From Portulaca oleracea (lineage: Eukaryota > Streptophyta > Magnoliopsida > Caryophyllales > Portulacaceae), in contig CM055870.1 in the NCBI GenBank assembly GCA_029582165.1, forward strand, positions 44,162,513 through 44,226,512: a stretch of DNA of 64,000 nt, given 5' to 3'. Made by a program: the position numbers and the translations under genes. The notes beneath the pieces are model-generated. The model was given only the letters and a program-made list of their open reading frames with translations. It made no database searches and was not told the DNA's origin. This document shows positions 33,270 to 44,084 of the stretch, one piece after another; the first letter of the stretch is position 1; each line of letters opens with the position of its first letter.

Positions 33270-34373
33270 TAATATAGATGAGACATGTAAGCTTCTAAAT
33301 TCTTTGTACAGTGTATAAATGGAACTTGGAGTTGGTCTCAACCAAACAAGAATTCACACAATTAACTCATAATATTCTATATTAGGCAAAGATTCTTCAA
33401 CATGTTTTATTTTGTTTTAATATATGTTGATGACTTCTTGATCACAAGTGATGATCATCAGGGTATTATTCAACTTAAAACCTCTTTACATATTGCCTTT
33501 ACCATCAAGTTCTAGGGTTTTTTAGATATTTTTCAGAATTAAAATAGTTAGATCCTCTATTGACATTTGACACTCTTTTGAGCTAAAAAAAAGTGCATAA
33601 TAGATATAATTTTGAATGCAAATCTTGTTGGTACTAAAGCTACTAGATTTCCTCTTCCAAGAGGACTTAATTTTTCAACAAATTAGGCCAAAAGATGGAT
33701 GATCCCACTTTCTTTAGAGAGTTGTGGGAAGATTGTTATATACATTACATTGACCCAGCCAGACAGATGTTGTGAGTGTAACACTTAAGCCAATTCCTCT
33801 AGTACCCAACTGGCTTGCATTACAAAGCAGTCGTTCACATTCTGCGATAACCTTAAAGGCACCATTAAGAAGGGTTTGTTTTCAAACAATGACTTGAGCA
33901 TCTATCCAAGCATACCATGTTACAAATTGGGGGAATTGCAAGATGATTACTAGAGCCTTGTCTTGGTATTGCATCTTCCTTGGATCATCCCTAGTTTCTT
34001 GGAAAACCAACAAGCTAAGGGGGCATTTGGTTGAGAAACTTTCCTGGGAAAGTTTCTCAACTTTTTCAAGTTGAAAATTTTTCCCATGTTTGGTTGAGAA
34101 ATTTCCGGGGAAAATTTTGATGTGGGACCCATAATTTCCCTCATAAACTCAGTAAAAAGTTTTCCAAGGGAGGCTAGGGAAAGTCCTTCGCAGGAAAATT
34201 TTTTCCTGGGAAAGTCTTTCCCGGGAAACAACCAAACACGCCATAAGTAAAAAGACTATTCCAAGTCATTTGTGAAAGTTAACCAAAGAGCAATATTATT
34301 TACAACCTTTGAGAAGGGATGGATATCACATCTCCTCATTGATCTCAAGGTTCCATTACATCTTTCATTCACT
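33270..34373 (+). pseudogene. Ancient Copia polyprotein, part 2 (RT palm to RNase H)
   Basis: Resumes with CKLLNSLYS-like sequence, continues through a decayed YVDDFLITSDD (about 33425) and an RNase H-like stretch (SWKTNK near 34005), interrupted by a MITE at 34019-34243. Many stops and frameshifts. The missing front is at 17.7-18.9 kb and the tail at 40.86 kb. Confidence 0.65.
34019..34243. repeat. TIR MITE, TSD TAA
   Basis: GGGGGCATTTGGTTGAGAAAC ... GGGAAACAACCAAACACGCCA, flanked by TAA. Interior 'ttttcccgggaaa'-type repeats. Related in ends and interior to 50662-50855. Confidence 0.75.
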
Positions 34374-34378
34374 ATGTG

Positions 34379-34647
34379 TGTAAAGCTTCAGATGCAATCG
34401 AAGCTTGGCAACAGAGAAGAAGAGAAGGAACTTTGAATTTTCAATTAGGAGGGAAAAGGAAACTAGAACTGTACAAAAAAAAGCAGTTGGGCCGGCCCTT
34501 ATAAAGCCACACAAGCCCAACAAAAAAACCCAAGAAAAAAGAAAGAAAAGAAAGAAAAAGAAAAGAAGCGGGAAAGAGAACTATACAAACTAATAGATAC
34601 AAAACCTGCAAACTATACTAACAAACCATCACCAAACAATCCTAACA
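34379..34647 (-). repeat. Copia-2 3' LTR
   Basis: Bounded TGTAAAGCTTCAG ... CAATCCTAACA on the plus strand; includes purine-rich 'agaaagaaaag' tract. Confidence 0.9.
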
Positions 34648-34660
34648 CCCCCCCTCAAAT
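34648..34660 (-). promoter_or_regulatory. Copia-2 polypurine tract
   Basis: Minus strand ATTTGAGGGGGGG directly before the 3' LTR. Confidence 0.8.
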
Positions 34661-36098
34661 TGGAGGGTGTAAACATCCCATTTTGCTCAGGTTGTGGTGA
34701 TGTTTGTTTCCTGGCAAGGCCTTGGTCATGATATCAGCTAACTGCAAGTCTGTAGGAACATGTTGAAGAGAAATCAAACCTTCAGCAAGCTTTTCTCTTA
34801 CAAAATGACAATCAATTTCAATGTGCTTAGTTCTTTCATGATACACCGGATTGCGAGCTATATAGATGGCAGCTTGACTGTCGCTTTTGACAGGAATGGG
34901 AGTGACAGAATCGACCTGAAATTCTGAAAGCAATCGGCTTAGCCACGAAAGCTCAGCAACCAAACGCATTAGACTTCTGTATTTTGCCTCTGCTGAAGAT
35001 AAAGAGACAACTTGTTGTTTCTTAGACTTCCAGGAAATCAATGTGTTACCCAGAAATATGACAAAACCGCTTATGGATCTTCTAGTGTGTTTACATGTAC
35101 CCAAGTCAGAATCACTAAAACCTTGCAAAGAGAAATCATTTTCCTTGTATATTGCTACTCCCAAATCTGGATTTCCTTTCAAATACCTTAGAACATGAAC
35201 AACAGCTTTCCAATGTAGATCTGTGGGAGCATTTAAGTATTGGCTCAAGTATTGCACAGCAAAGGCTATATCTGGTCTTGTATTGACCAAAAAATTTAAT
35301 TTGCCTATGAGTTTTCTGTATGGAAAAGGATCGGGCAAAGGACTACCTGAATCTGGGGAAAGCCTGACATTGATATCCATAGGAGAAACAGAAGTTTTCA
35401 TGCTCTCTGTGCCAAACTCGTGAAGGAGCTCCCTTGTAAACTTCTTTTGAGACAAAACCAAACCCTCTGGGAAGTCAATAATTTCCATCCCAAGGAAGAA
35501 CCTGGCTGTTCCTAGATCCTTGATCCTAAAGACTTTGTTGAGATACAATTTCAGGGACTCTACCTCCTCAATATCATCTCCTGTCACAAGGATGTCATCT
35601 ACATAGACTGCAAGATACACTGATTTTCCTCTTAATCTTCTATAAAACAGGGAGTAATCATTTTCTGAGTGTTTATACCCCCTTTTATACAAAACTTCAG
35701 TGAGTTTTGCATACCATTGTCTGGAGGCCTGTTTCAAACCATACAGAGACTTCTTCAGCCTACAAACTGCAGTAGGGTCAGTATTGTGAACTCCATCTGG
35801 AACTTTCATGTATATTTCTTCATGGAGGTCCCCATGAAGAAAAGCATTGTTGATGTCCAACTGGAAAAGATTCCAATGTCTTCCCACGACAACTGAAATC
35901 ATGGTCCTTATGGTTGTCATTCTCTCAACTAGGGAAAACGTTTCATTGTAATCAACCCCTGCTCTCTGTGTGAACCCTCGAACAACCAGTCTAGCCTTTA
36001 ATCTTTCCACACTCCCATCAGCCTTATGTTTTACCTTATAGACCCACTTGTTGTCTATAGCCTTTCTTCCCTTTGGGAGATGTACTATTTCCTAAGTC
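34655..36098 (-). pseudogene. Copia-2 reverse transcriptase and RNase H
   Basis: One long open minus-strand frame. It starts at the Gypsy junction (EIVHLPKGRKAIDNKWVYK), through RLKARLVVRGFTQ, NAFLHGDLHEEIYM, KKSLYGLKQASRQWY, the catalytic YVDDILVTGDD, and RNase H (SLSSAEAKYRS, SDSQAAIYIARNPVYHERTK) to ADIMTKALPG. About 480 codons. It lacks the upstream integrase end because of the rearrangement. RT and RNase H motifs look intact. Confidence 0.9.
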
Positions 36099-36886
36099 TA
36101 ACATGTTTTCATCAATTTCAACATCATCACATCAACAAGTTCCTCATGCTCACTAGGTGGGGCTAGAGCTAAGGAATCACTAAGTAGTCCAAGGCATGGT
36201 CGGTTATAATAGTCATCATCCTCATCATACACAGAAAAATCAACTTGCATTTCAGGACTAAAAGACGATGAATGACCTACTTCAACATTCGAATCAACCA
36301 TTTGTGAAGACGGAGTTTCTACCCTATGATTACTATCATGGACAAATTCACGCATATACTCATTCATGTTCACACATAATTTTTCTACTTCTGCCTTGAA
36401 GGAAACCACTGTAGCTTGCAGACAAGAAATTGAACTATGATACGGCGAATCACACAAGGAGCACACGGAAGGAGACTCAACATCGGCACTTTGGGAAAGA
36501 TCATAACAGTTTTCCACATATCCCCCATCATAAGATTGATCATCAACATACACGGGGTATTCACATGATTGTTCAGTTTCGGTCCCAAAAGGTGGTGCAT
36601 AAGGAGGTTGGAAGCTAGGACTAACATTTTGTTGTTCAAACTCATAGGAATCCCTAGACAACCATTCAAGTAACTCCCATGCTTTTTCTTCACCTAAACA
36701 AGAAAACCCATAATAATCTAAAAGGTTTCGGGTCTCATAATTCACACCCTCACTAACAATTCCCAAAAGAGATAATGTATCATAAAAGATACCATATAAT
36801 TCACATTGAACACGGTAGTCATGCAATCTAGCAAAATACCTCCAAAATATTTCATGCTCAAATTGAGGGAATTGGGGACTATCCAT
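36099..36886 (-). pseudogene. Truncated gag-region ORF of nested Gypsy element
   Basis: Minus-strand ORF from ATG 36886, about 260 codons, open until it runs into Copia-2 sequence. Acidic, aromatic-rich, with a CSLCDSPYHSSISC zinc-knuckle-like cluster mid-way. I do not recognise the family by sequence. Its position 160 bp after a tRNA-Asp PBS makes it the 5' coding region of a Gypsy element. It ends at a deletion junction, so everything downstream (protease to integrase, 3' LTR) is gone. Confidence 0.65.
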
Positions 36887-37045
36887 AACTCTTTTTTTTT
36901 TCTATTTTTCTAATTTTCTTTTTTTTTCTTTTTTTTTCTCACTTTTTTCGATATTCAATTTTTTTCGCTACATTTTTCTAGCATAATCAAGAAAGCAATA
37001 AACTATGTACACACAAACCAATAGCCTAATCTACCAAATAACGCC

Positions 37046-37064
37046 ATCCCCGGCAACGGCGCCA
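37046..37064 (-). promoter_or_regulatory. Gypsy primer binding site (tRNA-Asp type)
   Basis: Minus strand TGGCGCCGTTGCCGGGGAT, one base from the LTR. This matches the tRNA-Asp PBS typical of Athila/Tat-lineage Gypsy elements. Confidence 0.85.
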
Positions 37065-37065
37065 T

Positions 37066-38382
37066 TGTTCGGTTGTAATTTTTGTGGTTTTATGAGTTAA
37101 GGTTGTCGGTCCACAGGGATGGATGTTTAGGCTTGATTAAGGGTAATCGGTTTGTGTTTGGGGTTTTTCTCAATGCGGAAAGCAATAAATAATGTAAAGG
37201 AAAGCAATAAACTAATCTAGACATGATAATAATTAAGAAAGCAATAAAAGGAAAGCAATAAAGAAAACACTTAAGGATGAACTCAATTAAAAGACATGAA
37301 TGAAGACAATGAATGAACAACAAAATTGGGAACAAGAAATTATACCTTCGATGACCAAAATCTTCTAACCTTCAATCTACCTTTGCAATTTCCCCCGAAC
37401 AAACAAGAAAATGTGGATTGGATTACCAAGGATCTCCCAAATTCTCACTAGGAAGTAGAATTGGAATTCCTTGACCCTCCTCCCCACTAAAAGATGGATT
37501 TGATGTGGCTAATCCTAGAAAGCTTTGAAATCAAGTCAACAATGGAGATTAGAGAGAGAAAGAGAGAAGAGAGAAGAGAGAGAAAGCTTTGTAAAACTTC
37601 AATGGAAACTTGCTTGAATTGAGAAAACTTGAGAAAGTTTGAATACAAATGCTAGAAATCAATGAAAGCTTGAAGAACAATGAAGAACAATTGAAAACTT
37701 GAAGAACAATTAAGAGAGATTAAAGCAAATAAAGGAAAGCAATTAAATCTAATTCTACTCCTAAACTACCTAGGCTAATTGCTATCTCCTATGGAGTCGC
37801 AGCTAAGGCTTTTATAATACCCTAAGTTTGTTTCACAAAACGCAGCACTTCGTTTCCAGATTGTACGCAGAAATTGGAATTAGCTCGGGCGAGCGAGTGC
37901 CTTTCGAGCGGCGCGTGCTGTCGCGTGTTTCTTGTTCCTCGGCAACTTCTCATCGGCAAATCAGAAGATCAGCTCGGGCGAGCCAGAATTCTGCTCGGGC
38001 GAGCAAGTGTTCTGGTCGGGCGTGTTTTGCCTCCCTGGTAACTTCTCCTCGGCAGCTCAGAAGATCAGCTCGGGCGAGCAGGGCCCTTGCTCGGGCGAGC
38101 TGGGCTTCTGTCTCTCCTCTTCTTGGCTCAAAATCGGTCGGCAGATCCTGCTGTCCTTCCAGGGGTGCTGCTCGGGCGAGCCAACATGCTGCTCGGTCGA
38201 GCAACCCTTCTGCCTCTACCCTTTAGTTGGTGAGTTTTTGCTCCGTTTTGGCTCCATTTTAGGTCACTCTCTTATTTTCCTACAAAACACCAAATCATTA
38301 TATCTAATATATAAATAGGGGTTAAAACAAGCAAATATACCCTATAAAAGAGAAGAAATTCGGCTCGAAACGAGGCCGAACA
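37066..38382 (-). repeat. Nested Gypsy 5' LTR
   Basis: Starts TGTTCGGTTG and ends AGGCCGAACA on the plus strand (perfect TG..CA inverted ends TGTTCGG/CCGAACA), 1317 bp, next to its PBS. Contains a cluster of GCTCGGGCGAGC palindromes. Only one LTR remains. Confidence 0.85.
37884..38204. repeat. GCTCGGGCGAGC palindrome cluster
   Basis: About six to eight exact or near-exact copies of the 12-bp palindrome, spaced roughly 20-70 bp, in an otherwise AT-rich LTR. It gives overlapping Ser/Arg/Ala-rich ORFs on both strands that are not genes. Could be a regulatory or hairpin-forming region; function unknown. Confidence 0.75.
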
Positions 38383-39518
38383 GTAGCTGTCAATATACTT
38401 CCACCCCAGAAATTCAAAGGTAGTTTGGATTGAAACATGAGGGCCCTAGCAACCTCTAACAAGTGTCTATGCTTCCTCTCAACGACTCCATTTTATTGAA
38501 GTTTTTGAGTGCAACTGGTTTTCTGGAGAATACCTTTCTTTGCAAAGTAATCAACTGCTTGATTACTTTTGCCTATCTCCAGATTGTCTGATCTAATCCT
38601 TTTAACATTCACATCAAATTGGTTTTTAACCATAGATATAAAGGACTGCAAGAGGTAAAAGGCTTCATGTTTTGTAGTCATAAGGTAAGTCCAAGTACAT
38701 CTAGTGAAATCATCAACAATGGTGAGAAAATATTTGTGCCCAAGATGGGTGCCTGTGTGAAAGGGGCCCCAAGTATCTACATGTATCAACTCAAAGCATT
38801 TACTAGTAGATATTGTGCTAATATGAAAAGGCAAACACCTTTGTTTTGCTTTTTGACAGGTATCACAATTATCAACACAAGAAACTTGATCACTGTTTGA
38901 ATTACAAATAGGCAATAGTTTCATCCTAGTATATGGTATGTGTCCTAATCTTTCATGCCAAAAATTTCCTTTAACAGTAGCTGCAGTATGCTTATTGACA
39001 TAACTATTCATAGTTTTAGAAGGGACTTGAACATGTCTTCTATCCAAGAAATATAGGCCTTCTGCTTCCCTACCAAGGTTCACTGGCCTCATCAATGCTG
39101 GGGCCTGCATAACACAGTTGTTTTCACCAAAATTGACAGTGCAATGTAGCTGTTTGCACAGGCTTTTGATTGAGATCAAATTAAACTTAAAATGAGGAAC
39201 ATATAATACATCATTCAGCACAATGTTGTTTGCTAGAGAGACTTTTCCAATTTGCCTAACTACAATCACATTCCCATCTGGTAAGGTCACATTTACAGGT
39301 TGTTTTAGATCTTTCATAGAATGCATATCTTCTTTATTTCCACACATATGGTCAGTTGCTCCCGAATCCAAGATCCAATCATTTTGGGTTAAATGACTAA
39401 AACATGCTACTACATTTGACATATGTGTAGTAAGAAGGTTTTGATTAATACCTGACATGACCTCAGCTTCTGGCCCATGGTTGGAAGAAGCTGTTTCATT
39501 AGTGAGAGTCTGTAGCAG
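38383..39518 (-). pseudogene. Copia-2 protease and integrase, truncated
   Basis: Minus strand. A protease site ILDSGATDHMCG, then pre-integrase WHERLGHIPYTRMK with a CX2C pair (CDTCQKAK), integrase core HVDTWGPF, IVDDFTRCTWTYL, RIRSDN. A stop at 38493-38495 interrupts the [12 protein letters not shown] region (one substitution-type lesion). The frame continues [18 protein letters not shown] and halts at ILTAT where the Gypsy LTR begins. About 350 codons expected next are missing. Confidence 0.85.
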
Positions 39519-40541
39519 CTAATGTAGAAGGTGTTTTGCTTGATCTTTGCTCAAACTGAAAGATGATGAGGGTGTAGACTCATTTACCTTCGATGTATCT
39601 TTTTCTGTTTCTTGCCAGGCCATATTAACTTGTCTCCTATTCTGTTGGTTAGGGGATCTACTTTGGTTCCTTGGAGGGTATCCGTAGATCTTGTAACACT
39701 TGTCAATTGTGTGACCATGTTTCTTGCAGTGATCATAGAACATATTGGATTTCTTGGGGTCTTGACTTCTTTCAGTGGGGTTTTGGTTTCTTTGTGGATT
39801 CTTGCTCGCATAGAAGGAAGTTGTTTCAGCTTGGGGGCTGACATGGTCTCTTACTTGTCTTTGTTTCTCTTCCTGAGACAATATTGCATAAACTTGACTC
39901 AGCGTTGGGAGAGGACTCATCATGAGGATACTTCCCCTTACATTCGTGTAACTATCATTCAACCCCATCAAAAATTGCAGGAGTTTTTGCTCTTTGAAGT
40001 GTATCCCAAATCTTCTGTTAATTTGAGGTTTGCAACTACATTTTCCACACTCACAAGAGGGGAAATTGGTGACAGCTCCAATTTCTTCCCATAACTTCTT
40101 TGTCGTTGTATAGTAAGTTGAAATATCCATGGAATCCTGAGACAATCTTGAAACCTTCTGTTGGATTGAATACAACCTTGCCTTATTTGCTTGCCCAAAT
40201 CTCTCAATCAACTTATTCCAGAGATCTCGTGCGTTTGAAGAATACAGAACACTACCCCTGATATTCTTTTGTAGAGAGTTGAGGATCCATGATAACACCA
40301 TGTCATTTCCCCTTTTCCAGTAAGGGTGCCGAGGATCGTCTGAACTTGGCATTGATAGCGTTCCATCCACGAAGGCGATTTTGTTTTTCGCAGATAGAGC
40401 AACGAAGGCTGATATCTTCCATGTATCGAAATCCTCCCCTGTGAAAAGCTCAGCCACCAAAGACATTCCTGGCTGGTCGGAGGGATGGATGAAAAGAGGA
40501 TCACAAGGATCCGGGACGAAGGTTTTAGGTTTTTCAGACAT
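39519..40541 (-). pseudogene. Copia-2 gag
   Basis: Minus-strand ORF of 340 codons from ATG 40541: FTGEDFDTWKISAFVALSAK, WILNSLQKNIRGSV, LMGLNDSYTNVRGSILMM (UBN2/gag-pol-of-Copia type) and a zinc knuckle YDHCKKHGHTIDKC whose first Cys is replaced by Tyr. A single TAG at 39519-39521 separates it from protease; downstream sequence stays in frame, so this was one polyprotein (or relies on readthrough). Confidence 0.88.
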
Positions 40542-40577
40542 GGCGGAAGGGAAAGAAGGAGATGTCAGCCTGAATAG

Positions 40578-40589
40578 GCTCTGATACCA
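40578..40589 (-). promoter_or_regulatory. Copia-2 primer binding site
   Basis: Minus strand TGGTATCAGAGC abutting the 5' LTR; initiator tRNA-Met type. Confidence 0.9.
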
Positions 40590-40857
40590 TGTAAAGCTTC
40601 AGATGCAATCGAAGCTTGGCAACAGAGAAGAAGAGAAGGAACTTTGAATTTTCAATTAGGAGGGAAAAGGAAACTGGAACTGTACAAAAAAAAGCAGCTG
40701 GGCCGACCCTTATAAAGCCACACGAGCCCAACAAAAAAACCCAAGAAAAAGAAAGAAAAAAAAGAAAAAGAAAAGAAGCGGGAAAGAGAACTATACAAAC
40801 TAATAGATACAAAACCTGCAAACTAAACTAACAAACCATCACCAAACAATCCTAACA
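40590..40857 (-). repeat. Copia-2 5' LTR
   Basis: 268 bp, ends identical to the other LTR; includes the probable promoter 'cccttataaagcc' (plus orientation text) and purine-rich tract. Confidence 0.9.
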
Positions 40858-41110
40858 ATGTGTATGCGACAACAAGACAGTTCAACACATTGTTGCGAAT
40901 TTAGTGTTTTACCAAAGTACCAAATATTTGTGGATTGATTGCCACTATAATGGGGAATAGAGATTAACTCCTAGAAGGTTTTTACAAACATCATATGTTA
41001 CTTCCAAGGAGTTAGTTGATTTACTCGCTAAACCCCTAGGTGAGTCTGACCACAACTATTTTAGCTTCAAAGTTCGTTTGTTGTATGTTCCACCTGTTCC
41101 ACCTTGGGAT
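40858..41110 (+). pseudogene. Ancient Copia polyprotein, part 3 (RNase H end)
   Basis: Plus-strand translation reads CDNKTVQHIVANLVFYQSTKY, WIDCH, then KELVDLLAKPL, the C-terminal RNase H/tail motifs of Copia. It directly continues 34373 once Copia-2 and its ATGTG duplication are removed. Confidence 0.75.
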
Positions 41111-41140
41111 GTGAAGTATAAATTTTCCTATATATATATA

Positions 41141-41675
41141 GGGGAATTGGATTCTAATAATCCATACTTTTGCAAATTCGACGACAATAATCCATACTTT
41201 CAATTTGTATTCTAGTGGTCCAAAAAAAAAATTATATTGTAGTGGTACCAAATCCATCACCACATTCTTTTTATTTTTTTCATGCCTACCCCATATTGTT
41301 TTTGTTTTTTTTATTCCAGCCCCAGATAGGTAATGAAGTATAGTTGGTATAACATTTTTTAAATTATTTTTTTGAGAATCCGAGCAATTACTATGATTTT
41401 TTAAAAAGAATAAAATTGAAAAAATCATAAAAAATAGAAAAAAATTCAAAAAAAAATGGAAGAAGTGCTGTAAATTCATTAAAAATCGTGGTAAAGTGTT
41501 ATACAAAGTTTTGAATCAAATGCAACACAAAATCTATGATATTTAGGGTATACTCTCGATTATGTCCCACTACAATACAATTTTTTTTTATTTTGGACCA
41601 CTAGAATACAAATTGAAAGTAGGGATTATTGTCATTCAATTTGCAAAAGTAGGGATTATTATAATCCAATTTCCC
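41141..41675 (+). mobile_element. TA-array TIR element 1
   Basis: 535 bp, GGGGAATTGGATTCTAATAATCC ... GGATTATTATAATCCAATTTCCC, flanked by (TA)n. Interior shares 'ggtaccaaatccatcacc' and 'acaaaatctatgatattt' with elements 2 and 3. No coding capacity. Confidence 0.8.

Positions 41676-41758
<83 letters not shown>
41676..41758. repeat. (TA)n between elements 1 and 2
   Basis: About 80 bp of nearly pure TA. Confidence 0.9.
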
Positions 41759-41760
<2 letters not shown>

Positions 41761-42293
41761 AAAATTGGATTCTAATAATCCCTACTTTGCAAATTAGATG
41801 ACAATAATCTCTACTTTCAATTTGTATTCTGGTGGTCCAAAAAAAAAAATGTATTGTAGTGGTACCAAATCCATCATCACAATCTTTTAATTTTTTTCAT
41901 GCCTACTCTATATTGTTTTTGTTTTTTTGGTTCCCGCCCCCAAATAGGTAATGAAGTGTATTTACTAAAACATTTTTAAAATTATTTTTTTGACATTCCG
42001 AGCAATTATTATAATTTTTTTAAAAGGAATAAAATTGAAAAATCATAAAAAATAGAAACAAAATTTTAAAAAAAATTTGGGAGAAATAATGTAAATTCAT
42101 TGAAAATGGTGGTAAAGTGTTATACAAAGTTTTGAATCAAATGCAACACAAAATCTATGATATTTGGGGTATATTCTCGATTATGTCTCACTACAATACA
42201 ATTTTATTTTTTTTGGACCACCAAAATACAAATTGAAAGTAGGGATTATTGTCAACCAATTTGCAAAAGTAGGGATTATTAGAATCCAATTTT

Positions 42294-42295
<2 letters not shown>
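41759..42295 (+). mobile_element. TA-array TIR element 2
   Basis: 537 bp, GGAAAATTGGATTCTAATAATCC ... GGATTATTAGAATCCAATTTTCC. Same orientation as element 1 and very similar over its length. Confidence 0.85.

Positions 42296-42353
<58 letters not shown>
42296..42353. repeat. (TA)n between elements 2 and 3
   Basis: About 58 bp of TA. Confidence 0.9.
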
Positions 42354-42356
<3 letters not shown>

Positions 42357-42875
42357 ATATTGGAATCTAATAATCCCTACTATCACAAATTGTATGACAA
42401 TAATCCCTACTATCATTTTGGATTCTGGTGGTCCAAAAAAAAATTGTATTGTAGTGGGACAAAATCGATTGTATACGCTAAATATCATAGATTTTGTGTT
42501 GCATTTGATTCAAAACTTTGTATAAAACTTTAACACGATTTTTAATTAATTTACAGCATTTTCCTATTTTTTCAATTTTTTCAATTTTTATGATTTTTTC
42601 AATTTTATTCCTTTTAAAAAATCATAATAATTGCTCGGAATCTCAAAAAAATAATTTAAAAAATGTTTTAGTAACTACACTTCGTTACCTATCTAGGAGT
42701 AGGAACCAAAAAAACAAAAACAATATGGGTAGGCATGGAAAAAATAAAAAAATGTGGTGATGGATTTGTTACCACTACAATACAATTTTTTTTTTTTGGA
42801 CCACTAGAATCCAAAATGATAGTAGGGATTATTGACATACAATTTGTGATAGTAGGGATTATTAGAATCCTATTT

Positions 42876-42878
<3 letters not shown>
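42354..42878 (-). mobile_element. TA-array TIR element 3 (inverted orientation)
   Basis: 525 bp, GGGATATTGGAATCTAATAATCC ... GGATTATTAGAATCCTATTTCCC. Interior is the reverse complement of elements 1 and 2, with a diverged subterminal motif (ccctactatcac). Confidence 0.85.

Positions 42879-42926
<48 letters not shown>
42879..42926. repeat. (TA)n between elements 3 and 4
   Basis: About 48 bp of TA. Confidence 0.9.
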
Positions 42927-42928
<2 letters not shown>

Positions 42929-43176
42929 ATTATTGGATTCTAATAATCCCTACTTTCACTCATTGGACAATAGTGGTCTGTACTATCACTTTGTATTCTG
43001 GTGGACCAAAAAAAAATATAATTGGATTTGAGTGGGACGCCGGCGAGTTCATGCGGTGGTTTTCTGACATGGCATGTTTGGCATGTGTTTGACCTGTTTG
43101 ACTTTTAATTTTTAAGCCACATCACCTATAAAACACACTTTCCCTTTTTTTTAAATGTCCAGCATGGAAAAAAAAT

Positions 43177-44084
43177 TTATCCCCCCTTTTCCCCTTCTTT
43201 CTCTCTCTTCTTTTTCCATTTCCAATTCTCCTCTCTCTCTCTCTGTAATAATTCCCCACCCAAATTCCTCTCTCTCTCTCCTCCATGGCCCCTCCTCTGT
43301 TTCTCTCTCTTCACCTTCACCTTCCATGGCCCCTCCTCCTCTTCTTCTTCATCAGAGCTTCCCAGATCGATCAAATCTCCACCCAATTCCGACCTCTGCA
43401 ACTCCACAAGCTTCTCGATCAAATTCTCGTTAATCATGGCTTCGATCGCCTCTTTTCGCCCAAAATACCCGATTTCCAGCACGCAGTCGAACCCTAGAAC
43501 CTTGATTGATAGGTCGTCGGAGTTCAGAAATCCGATTATATGAGGAATTTGGTCGTTGGATTCGATTTCATCCACTAATGGACTCTTGATTGATTTGATC
43601 AGAGAACAAAGGACTTTGATGGAGGACACGGACGCCATGGAAACCAGAGCTTGGATGGTGGGACCCATGAGCACCTGCCCGACGAACACATTCTTGTTGA
43701 ATCGAATCAACGCTTCGATCGCAAACGCGACTTCTTCTCGAAGCTTCTTGGAATGTTCTGGATTGCAGAGGATGGTTTCGAGCTCGGAGAAAACCCTAGA
43801 TTTGAGGACCAGATCCTGGAGCTCCCGATTGAACCCCTGCGAGACTCGGTCCGGCGGAGGGTGTCGACGAGGGTTTTGAGGGAGGAGAGCTGACGAGAGA
43901 GCTCCGAGAGGTTGGGATCGGAGGAGAGGATGGTGTCAGACTGGGTATGGAGCTCGAGGAGGGCTTTAATGGCGGACGAGTTGGACTCGGTGGGCTCCGA
44001 GTGTAACTCGTGGGAGGCTTGCTTAAGGAGCTCAAGGACTTTCAGGACCTGCTGCTGGGTCTCCTCCTTCTCGGGATCCTCCAT
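43177..44084 (-). pseudogene. Captured ARM-repeat protein gene, internally deleted
   Basis: Minus strand from ATG 44084. About 85 codons (LLKQASHELHSEPTESNSSA ... QLSSLKTLVDTLRRT) match the N-terminus of a plant ARM-repeat protein family I recognise by content (unnamed here). The frame then shifts at about 43840: the next frame reads SQGFNRELQDLVLKSRVFSE, EEVAFAIEALIRFNKNVF, VLCSLIKSIKSPLVDEIE, VLEIGYFGRKEAIEAM, LVELQRSELGGDLIDLG. The segment normally between these parts (dozens of residues) is missing, so the join is an internal deletion and out of frame. After GSSDEEEEEE the similarity ends and the frame runs into low-complexity sequence. ARM repeats are normally protein-binding superhelices. 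No introns, which fits either a single-exon source gene or a processed copy. Confidence 0.75.

Larger units (their letters stand above)
34379..40857 (-). mobile_element. Copia-2 LTR retrotransposon, with nested Gypsy fragment
   Basis: LTRs 34379-34647 and 40590-40857 differ at only about seven or eight positions by eye. Target duplication ATGTG (34374-34378 and 40858-40862). The PBS abuts the right LTR and the purine tract abuts the left, so transcription runs on the minus strand. Gag and most of pol are long and open, but there are two in-frame stops, and about 1 kb of integrase/RT is replaced by a truncated Gypsy element. It inserted in the RNase H part of the older Copia. Confidence 0.92.

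Noticed and set aside
37828..38318. Overlapping ORFs with GEQ/ARAS repeats
   Set aside because: Products of the GCTCGGGCGAGC palindromes in an LTR.
41562..43031. ORFs full of Ile-Tyr repeats
   Set aside because: Translation of (TA)n tracts joined to MITE sequence.
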